8,128 bases of DNA from an uncultured Lachnospiraceae bacterium (GTDB lineage Bacteria > Bacillota > Clostridia > Lachnospirales > Lachnospiraceae): assembly GCA_948468325.1 (NCBI GenBank), contig CAOKHR010000099.1, forward strand, positions 1-8,128, read 5' to 3'. Shown here one piece after another: positions 1 to 4,447 of the stretch (its first letter is position 1; each line of letters opens with the position of its first letter). The notes under the pieces were generated by a model. The model ran no database searches. It saw only the letters and a program-made list of their open reading frames with translations, and was not told where the DNA came from. The translations under genes were made by a program, and so were the position numbers.

Positions 1-29
1 TCTTTCCCTACACGACGCTCTTCCGATCT
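1..29. other. Illumina sequencing adapter (non-genomic contig end)
   Basis: The first 29 bases match the 3' part of the standard Illumina TruSeq/universal adapter, ending in CGACGCTCTTCCGATCT. Genomic sequence begins at about base 30. The adapter supplies an artificial in-frame end to the fruK gene: on the minus strand it reads Asp-Arg-Lys-Ser-Val-Val and then a TAG stop at 8-10. That peptide and stop should be removed from any protein prediction. The adapter shows that this is a physical contig end, so nothing can be said about the sequence beyond it. Confidence 0.97.
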
Positions 30-631
30 ACGACTTCCCCTCTTGTTTTAAGCTCTGTTTTAAATATTTCTCCCAGCTCATGATTGTTTGGCTTTACTAA
101 AAACGGATGATATTCGAGCACATTAACAAGCAGATCTTTTGTCGCATCCACTACAATCATTACGCCTCTGCCGTCAAGTTTCTCCATAATCTTTCTGTAA
201 ATATCATCCGGCATCGAACCGGGAATGCTTCCGGCCAATACTAAAACATCCTGTGCTTTCAGCCGGTCCAGCTTTTCCATCAGTCTTTCAACGGCTTCCT
301 CACTGATTTTGGGTCCGCTTCCGTTGATTTCTGTTCCGTCAATTGATTTTAATTTCAGATTGATTCTTGAGATTCCGTTTTCAATCGGAATAAAATCAGA
401 TTTCACACCCATCTCTTCGACCCGGCGGATAATCTCTCTTCCTGTAAATCCGGCCATAAATCCAAACGCCGTATTTGCAATTCCCAGATTCCCAAGCACC
501 ATGGAAACATTGAGTCCTTTGCCTCCCGGAAGCAGCAGCTCCGAACTGGTCCGGTTGGTAAGTCCCAGCCTGAAATCTTCTACTGAAACGATATAATCCA
601 GTGACGGATTAAAAGTAACCGTGTAAATCAT
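30..631 (-). CDS. fruK: 1-phosphofructokinase (PfkB family), 3'-truncated by contig end
   Basis: About 200 codons of a PfkB/ribokinase-family sugar-phosphate kinase are visible. FruK phosphorylates fructose 1-phosphate to fructose 1,6-bisphosphate in the cytoplasm after PTS uptake of fructose; the close relative LacC uses tagatose 6-phosphate. The N-terminus MIYTVTFNPSLDY is typical of this subgroup. The PfkB signature GGKGLNVS is at residues 36-43, TEINGSGPKIS at 100-110, AGSIPGSMP at 133-141, DATKDLL at 162-168 and KPNNHELGE at 180-188. The family is usually about 300-310 residues, so about a third is missing, including the C-terminal GAGD catalytic motif. The ATG at 629-631 is chosen because AGGAGG lies 7 bases upstream and MIYTVT is the family's usual start. 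A longer reading frame to 691 would run through the promoter. Fructose specificity is inferred; a tagatose-6-phosphate kinase cannot be excluded without the C-terminus and the downstream PTS genes. Confidence 0.88.
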
Positions 632-638
632 CTCATTT

Positions 639-644
639 CCTCCT
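639..644 (-). promoter_or_regulatory. Ribosome binding site of fruK
   Basis: The minus strand reads AGGAGG, a perfect Shine-Dalgarno core, with 7 bases to the ATG at 631. This fixes the start and rules out the longer upstream reading frame. Confidence 0.85.
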
Positions 645-662
645 GTTTTATTTGATGGTTTT

Positions 663-691
663 ATTTTACATTCAAAATCAGTCAAAGTCAA
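663..691 (-). promoter_or_regulatory. Sigma-A promoter of fruK
   Basis: On the minus strand a -35 TTGACT (686-691) and a -10 TAAAAT (663-668) are separated by exactly 17 bases. Transcription would start near 656 and give a leader of about 25 bases. The TTGACT hexamer is tandemly duplicated (680-685 and 686-691); only the upstream copy has correct spacing. fruK therefore has its own promoter, separate from the grpB unit before it. Confidence 0.72.
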
Positions 692-740
692 TCATGCTAA
701 TTCACAAAATCATCGTTCCGTTTTTGGATATTCTGCACAA

Positions 741-770
741 TTTTGAATTTATTTGATTGAATTTGAATGT
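741..770. repeat. Three 10-bp phased direct repeats upstream of the fruK promoter
   Basis: On the plus strand three consecutive decamers TTTTGAATTT, ATTTGATTGA and ATTTGAATGT share the core wTTTGAwT, with a period of exactly 10 bases, about one helical turn. They lie about 50 bases upstream of the -35 box. A related TTTTGAAT occurs on the minus strand inside the promoter spacer (670-678 region). This looks like an array of regulator half-sites. Gram-positive fructose and tagatose operons are often controlled by DeoR-family regulators, but assigning the sites to such a protein is inference. AT-rich composition could also produce such repeats by chance. Confidence 0.4.
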
Positions 771-820
771 TTTCATGCATGATGAGTCCATCCGGCAGGG
801 ATGCGCCATGCCCTGACAAT

Positions 821-859
821 AAAAAAACAGGATTACCTGTTTCGGTTTCCTGTTTTTTT
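821..859 (-). terminator. Intrinsic terminator after the grpB unit (symmetrical)
   Basis: A perfect 12-bp inverted repeat (AAAAAAACAGGA at 821-832 and TCCTGTTTTTTT at 848-859) surrounds a 15-base loop. On the minus strand the stem ends in a run of seven T, as in an intrinsic terminator. The A/T runs are symmetrical, so it could work in both directions. It lies 30 bases past the grpB stop and before the fruK promoter, so it separates the two transcripts. Confidence 0.82.
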
Positions 860-861
860 AT

Positions 862-877
862 GCTGCCTGCAGGCAGC
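862..877. repeat. Perfect 16-bp palindrome just after the grpB stop
   Basis: GCTGCCTGCAGGCAGC is a perfect palindrome. As RNA it would form a 6-bp GC-rich stem with a TGCA tetraloop. It lies 11 bases past the grpB stop and immediately before the terminator, so the transcript would end in two successive hairpins. The likely role is 3'-end stabilisation or help in termination. Confidence 0.6.
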
Positions 878-888
878 GGTTATATTGG

Positions 889-1446
889 TCAATATCTTCC
901 ATCATAGATTTTTCTCGCCCGGGCCGTCTGCTTTCTTATAAACTCTGTCTTTGCATCTGTGTAAGCATTTCTGTTATGCTCATATTTTTTCCAAAGCTTT
1001 AACTTCATTTTCTCATATTGGCGGGCAATATCCGCATGTTCTATGAGATAATCCCGAAAATACAATTCATCATTATCTCCTCTGTATCTTAAATGCAAAT
1101 GAAAAACCTTATCATCAAATCCGTATTCTGTGTAACCTTTATTAAATGAAATTCTGCTGCTGCTCTGGCTCATGCAAATATAACCGTTATCCGTTATGAG
1201 ATCCCCGATTTCCGGCATGCTGCATTCCTCCGGAATTTCCACGAGAATATCAATAATCGGCTTTGCCCATATGGAACAAATAGCTGTGCTTCCTATATGG
1301 CTTATTCTGGCTGCAGCAATCAATGACTTTAAAAAAGCTTCCTCCTCAGCGTACCAGTCTTTCCAGAAATCTTTGTGTTCTGTCAGACAGACAGGAAACA
1401 ACTGCCATAATTCCTCTAAACTCATTTCCGATAATTTTTTACTCAT
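889..1446 (-). CDS. GrpB-family (UPF0157) protein
   Basis: This 185-residue cytoplasmic protein belongs to the GrpB/UPF0157 family, which has a nucleotidyltransferase-like fold. The biochemical function of the family is poorly known. Visible family motifs are HIGSTA at residues 50-55 followed by AKPIIDILVEI at 61-71 (the GS...D core), FHLHL at 115-119, FRDYL at 130-134 and AYTDAKTEFI at 161-170. The length is normal for the family. The ATG at 1444-1446 is preferred because AGGG lies 6 bases upstream (1453-1456). An in-frame TTG at 1459-1461 would add five residues but has no ribosome binding site. It starts 26 bases after the stop of the CxxC-repeat secreted protein and shares its transcript, ending at the double hairpin. 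One oddity is Ile-Cys in the segment after GSTA, where many relatives have Val-Pro-Gly. Confidence 0.85.
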   Translation of the reverse strand: MSKKLSEMSLEELWQLFPVCLTEHKDFWKDWYAEEEAFLKSLIAAARISHIGSTAICSIWAKPIIDILVEIPEECSMPEIGDLITDNGYICMSQSSSRISFNKGYTEYGFDDKVFHLHLRYRGDNDELYFRDYLIEHADIARQYEKMKLKLWKKYEHNRNAYTDAKTEFIRKQTARARKIYDGRY

Positions 1447-1472
1447 AGAATACCCTGTCAAACAGCGATGCG

Positions 1473-2486
1473 TTATCTTACTCTTCCGCCTCTTATCATG
1501 CTATATGGCCCATAGATTATTTTGCCCTTTACTTTCCGATACCCCCGCACTCCTGCAAAATACCGCTCTTTGGATTTCAGGTTTTTGATGATCTTTTTCA
1601 CCGTCTTGTTATTCTTGATATTTATACTATGTGCGCCTTTGGTAAATTGCTTGTTGGAGGCGTAAGTAAGCTGATAACCGGAAGCAAAGCTGTCTTTCTT
1701 CCAGCTTACCGTAATTTTATTTTTGCCCGGAATCAGTTTGAAAGACTTAATCTTATCCGGCGCTCGGCCTGCGTCCGTCTGTATGGAAACCTGATTATTT
1801 AATATATATGCCGTGTTTGTTGTGCCAACCGGATAGCAGATCTTCCTAAAAGTAAAATTATTATTGAATTCTTCCTCTTCAAATACATATACATCAGAGT
1901 TTATCTTAACCCACCCGATGGAGTCGGCATCTTTGGCGCTTGTCTTGGAATACACCTTTACGTATCTGGCGCAGTACTTTCTGGGGATTGTTTTGCCAAG
2001 GAGAAGATTATATTTTGCCTCCTCTTTACCGCACACTTTGCAGCTGGTGGTGTAAGTTCCTTTCTCTGTTAAAGTCGGCTTTTTTGTTACCTCATTCTGC
2101 CATTTGTGGGCGTCCTCGTTTATTGGGATAACCTCTGTCTTCGTCTGCCCGCAGTTCGGGCATTTATATTCCATTATTCCCGTGGAATGACAGGTTGCCG
2201 GCTTAATAATCTTACTGAAAACCCAGATCATTGTCTTTTTGGGTATTTCCAGTATTTTTGTTTCACCGCAATTCTTACATGTATATATATACCCTCCCGT
2301 TTGCTCACATGTGGCCGGTTTCGTTGACGTCCATACCCAATCGTGGCTGCAGGACGCCTGTTCTTCTGTTCCTTCTGTTTCCCCTGCCTCCGCAGCAGAT
2401 GCAGCCATATCCTGTATCGTAATGCACAGCGCTATTGCCAGAAAAAATGGCAGAATCCACCGGAATACTGTTTTTTTGTTCTTCAT
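1473..2486 (-). CDS. Secreted protein with CxxC zinc-ribbon-like repeats, SH3-like region and C-terminal Fn3 domain
   Basis: This 337-residue exported protein of unknown function is of a type common in gut Clostridia. A signal peptide covers residues 1-31: basic MKNKK, a hydrophobic stretch at 9-22, and a likely cleavage site at Ala-Ser-Ala before AEAGE. Residues 46-155 hold three repeats of the pattern Cys/His-x-Trp ... PATC-x2-TG ... Tyr-x-Cys-x2-Cys-Gly. The first is C46, H48, W50, C60, C70, C73. The second lacks the His but keeps C99, C109 and C112. The third keeps H127, W129, C149 and C152, with Thr where the central Cys should be. Residues 170-236 resemble a bacterial SH3-like domain. 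Residues 243-335 resemble a fibronectin type III domain (TVSW at 259-262, GYQLTYA at 270-276). No LPxTG anchor is present. The ATG at 2484-2486 follows AAGGGGAAG. It is the first gene of a unit with grpB. The domain names are from pattern recognition. Confidence 0.8.
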   Translation of the reverse strand: MKNKKTVFRWILPFFLAIALCITIQDMAASAAEAGETEGTEEQASCSHDWVWTSTKPATCEQTGGYIYTCKNCGETKILEIPKKTMIWVFSKIIKPATCHSTGIMEYKCPNCGQTKTEVIPINEDAHKWQNEVTKKPTLTEKGTYTTSCKVCGKEEAKYNLLLGKTIPRKYCARYVKVYSKTSAKDADSIGWVKINSDVYVFEEEEFNNNFTFRKICYPVGTTNTAYILNNQVSIQTDAGRAPDKIKSFKLIPGKNKITVSWKKDSFASGYQLTYASNKQFTKGAHSINIKNNKTVKKIIKNLKSKERYFAGVRGYRKVKGKIIYGPYSMIRGGRVR

Positions 2487-2568
2487 TATATCTTCCCCTT
2501 TCTTTCATTCTGATGCATCCGTCTGTATATCTAAATAAGACCGTTCCGCAGGAGTGTATCATCCTGGA

Positions 2569-2584
2569 ATACCCTTTAGGGTAT
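2569..2584. promoter_or_regulatory. Operator-like inverted repeat at the predicted transcription start
   Basis: ATACCCT and AGGGTAT form 7-bp arms around a 2-base centre. The dyad begins 7 bases past the -10 box of the secreted-protein promoter, so it covers the expected start site, a common place for a repressor operator. It could instead form a small hairpin at the very 5' end of the mRNA. No regulator is visible in the window. Confidence 0.45.
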
Positions 2585-2590
2585 AGTTAT

Positions 2591-2619
2591 ATTATACACA
2601 AATGCGGCAGACTGCGCAA
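2591..2619 (-). promoter_or_regulatory. Sigma-A promoter of the secreted protein-grpB unit
   Basis: The minus strand has a -10 TATAAT (2591-2596, perfect) and a -35 TTGCGC (2614-2619) separated by 17 bases. The predicted start is near 2584, giving an untranslated leader of about 98 bases before the ATG at 2486. The leader contains no other hairpin that I can identify. Confidence 0.65.
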
Positions 2620-2722
2620 CCTATAGTATTCATCTGTCAGTGGATTGGCTGTGAAGCAGCATACGGATTTTATTGCAGAAGCAGCAAACCGCCCCTCGCA
2701 CAAACACCCAAAATGAATATCT

Positions 2723-2756
2723 GTGTCAACAGGGACGGTTTTGTCTCTTGGTTCAC
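2723..2756. repeat. REP-like imperfect palindrome downstream of the bile salt hydrolase gene
   Basis: The segment begins GTGTCAACAGGGACGG and ends in GGTTCAC. It can fold with GTG/CAC at the ends and AGGGAC pairing with GTCTCT (one G-T) around a GGTTTT loop. The AGGGACGGTTnTxTxxxT pattern recalls dispersed palindromic repeats (REP-like sequences linked to Y1/IS200-like transposases) that I recall from Clostridia. The adjoining bases down to about 2590 also look repeat-like. No transposase is present. It lies 26 bases past the bile salt hydrolase stop, with no T-run after it, so it is not a typical terminator. The family assignment rests on memory of the motif. Confidence 0.4.
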
Positions 2757-2781
2757 TTATACATTTCCTTTTTCTGCCGTA

Positions 2782-3756
2782 CTAATTCTGCATCCTGATC
2801 TGTTCACTGGTAATTAACGGATAGCAAATCAGCTGACTGCTGCTCAAATTCTCTTTTGACATATCTACAGCCGTAATCTGATGATTGTCATATGTGGTGT
2901 AATAATAAATTCCCCGGTCCGTATTGCAGCAGCTGGTATATAGTGTAACTTCATATTTATCCTTTTCGATTTCACAGCAGCCTTTCGGCTGATCTACGGC
3001 GCCAAGAATATGAAAAAACTGACTGACGCTTTCTGCTTCTGACTCTCCGGAGACAGAATTCATTTTTACGAATGCAGCCCGGACAAATCGGGACTGCGAG
3101 GAAAGATCTCCCGGAAGCCCCATTGCTCCCATACCGCGGCTGTATGTGCATAAAGACAGCTTATCAGAAAAATTGTTCCGGGGCGATTTCGGAGATAAAT
3201 TCATATAATTATTTAACTGAAACATCTGCTCGTCAAAAGTAGGATTATTCGTTAAAATACCGACCGGATTGTCATATATTTTCAGTCCGGACCTGACCGA
3301 TTCCACTGTAATGGATTCATTACGGTCCGAAATCTGCCAGTGAAGCTGTGCCAGAGGAAGTTCCCCGCTAAATGCTTCGTCTGTCAGATTAATTCTTCCA
3401 AGCAGAATCCTTGCTTCTTTTACAGATGCACACTGCCCTAACACCCATGGTATAAATTCAAATGACGCAATATTGTCTTTTCCCCTTACTGCTTTCTGGT
3501 ATACAGCATTGCCGACAAAATTAAGCCCTGCCATACCAAGCCCTTTTTCATTCACTCCGTCGTAATACAAAGGAAAATCTTTGTCTACATGTGCCGTACC
3601 AATCATCCCATAATGGCTTTTCATTACGCCCATATTCCGAAATGAAATGAGATAATTACAGGGCATAATCACAATTTTCTCACCATAGGAAAAATCATAA
3701 TCTAATGTTCTTCCAAAATAAAAATCTTTTGTTTTGTAAGTTGCAGCTGTACACAT
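2782..3756 (-). CDS. bsh: Bile salt hydrolase (choloylglycine hydrolase family)
   Basis: This 324-residue Ntn-hydrolase of the choloylglycine hydrolase/penicillin V acylase family has the family's usual length. Bile salt hydrolases cleave the amide bond between the steroid acid and glycine or taurine, in the cytoplasm. The protein starts MCTAATY; removal of Met1 exposes the nucleophile Cys2. Other expected active-site residues are present: R16 and D19 in FGRTLDYD, N79 in GMAGLNF, N170/N171 in LTNNPTFD and R223 in GDLSSQSRFVRAAF. The stretch YSRGMGAMGLPGD at 205-217 is characteristic of bile salt hydrolases rather than penicillin acylases. Its Ser-Arg-Gly matches the loop motif that I recall being linked to taurine preference in Lactobacillus enzymes. 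The ATG at 3754-3756 has AAGGAGA 7 bases upstream. It is the last gene of the GH13-acetyltransferase operon, 30 bases after the acetyltransferase stop. There is no signal peptide. Confidence 0.93.
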   Translation of the reverse strand: MCTAATYKTKDFYFGRTLDYDFSYGEKIVIMPCNYLISFRNMGVMKSHYGMIGTAHVDKDFPLYYDGVNEKGLGMAGLNFVGNAVYQKAVRGKDNIASFEFIPWVLGQCASVKEARILLGRINLTDEAFSGELPLAQLHWQISDRNESITVESVRSGLKIYDNPVGILTNNPTFDEQMFQLNNYMNLSPKSPRNNFSDKLSLCTYSRGMGAMGLPGDLSSQSRFVRAAFVKMNSVSGESEAESVSQFFHILGAVDQPKGCCEIEKDKYEVTLYTSCCNTDRGIYYYTTYDNHQITAVDMSKENLSSSQLICYPLITSEQIRMQN

Positions 3757-3763
3757 GATAACA

Positions 3764-3770
3764 TCTCCTT
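3764..3770 (-). promoter_or_regulatory. Ribosome binding site of bsh
   Basis: The minus strand reads AAGGAGA, 7 bases before the ATG at 3756, inside the 30-base gap after the acetyltransferase gene. No promoter with a convincing -35 box is visible in this gap, which supports co-transcription from upstream. Confidence 0.7.
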
Positions 3771-3786
3771 ATTGTTTTTTCTTTTA

Positions 3787-4413
3787 TTATATCATCTTTT
3801 GCAGAATTTCTTCCCATGTTTTTTCATCAAATGGCCTGTTTTTAAAATAAAACCGCTTATCTTCATCTGTAATTTTCCGGATTACCCGGCATGGATTGCC
3901 AGCTGCAATTACCCAGTCCGGAATATCCTTCGTCACAACACTGCCTGCTCCAATGACAGAATTGCTTCCTATGTGCACACCGGGACAAATGACAGAGTTT
4001 CCTCCAATCCATACATTATCGCCAATTGTAACTTCAATTCCGTACTCGTATAATGTATTGCGCACATCAGGATGCAGCGGATGCCCCGCAGTATAAACGG
4101 CTACATTCGGCGCCATCTGACAATTATCGCCAATCGTTACCTTTGCAACATCGAGAATCGTACAATTATAATTTGCAAAAAAATTCTTTCCGACTTCAAT
4201 ATGTGTGCCGTAATCGCAGTAAAACGGAGGATTGATAAATGCATTCTCCGATTTGCCCAGCAGCTCTTTTACAATTCTCCCTAATTCCGCAAAATCTGAC
4301 CGATCCGCAGAATTTAATTTCTGCGTAAGTTTTCTTGCACGCTTTTGTTCTTCAAATACTTCTTCATCGGAAATATAAGGCAGACCAGCATCTCTTTTTT
4401 CAATGTTTGTCAA
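3787..4413 (-). CDS. Maltose/galactoside-type sugar O-acetyltransferase (left-handed beta-helix)
   Basis: This roughly 208-residue acetyltransferase belongs to the LacA/Maa/NodL group, which transfers acetyl from acetyl-CoA to a sugar hydroxyl in the cytoplasm. Counting from the TTG start, residues 1-55 form the helical N-terminal region, starting MTNIEKRDAG and typical of the group. From about residue 68 hexapeptide repeats build the left-handed beta-helix (IEVGKN, VTIGDN, VTIGDNVWIGG, VHIGSNSVIGAGSVV). The catalytic His lies in TAGHPLHPDVRN (His111), and AAGNPCRVIR closes the helix. A basic/aromatic C-terminal tail follows. Length is normal. The TTG at 4411-4413 is preferred: GAGGAG is 9 bases upstream, whereas the in-frame ATG at 4420-4422 touches the Shine-Dalgarno with no gap. 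It is the middle gene of the operon, 34 bases after the GH13 stop. The sugar substrate is not readable; maltooligosaccharide breakdown products are a reasonable guess from context. Confidence 0.86.
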   Translation of the reverse strand: MTNIEKRDAGLPYISDEEVFEEQKRARKLTQKLNSADRSDFAELGRIVKELLGKSENAFINPPFYCDYGTHIEVGKNFFANYNCTILDVAKVTIGDNCQMAPNVAVYTAGHPLHPDVRNTLYEYGIEVTIGDNVWIGGNSVICPGVHIGSNSVIGAGSVVTKDIPDWVIAAGNPCRVIRKITDEDKRFYFKNRPFDEKTWEEILQKMI

Positions 4414-4422
4414 AATAGTCAT

Positions 4423-4428
4423 CTCCTC
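4423..4428 (-). promoter_or_regulatory. Ribosome binding site that decides the acetyltransferase start
   Basis: The minus strand reads AAGAGGAG directly against an ATG (4420-4422), leaving no spacer. The TTG three codons later (4411-4413) sits 9 bases from the GAGGAG core and yields the family-like start MTNIEKR. This favours TTG over ATG, but both remain possible. Confidence 0.55.
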
Positions 4429-4447
4429 TTTATCTGGTTAAAACTTT

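Noticed and set aside
225..596. 123-residue plus-strand open frame opposite fruK
   Set aside because: The opposite strand encodes a clear PfkB kinase with conserved motifs, while this frame has Ser/Pro-rich shadow composition.
632..691. N-terminal extension of fruK (20 extra residues)
   Set aside because: It reads through the -10 and -35 boxes, has no ribosome binding site and no similarity to PfkB proteins. The ATG at 631 has AGGAGG at 7 bases.
2305..2562. 85-residue minus-strand frame overlapping the start of the secreted protein gene
   Set aside because: It is out of frame with the well-supported signal-peptide protein, has no ribosome binding site, and ends within the other gene.
3785..3790. 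Internal promoter before bsh (TATAAT at the end of the acetyltransferase gene)
   Set aside because: A -10-like TATAAT is present, but no acceptable -35 hexamer lies 15-19 bases upstream, so it is probably chance in AT-rich sequence.
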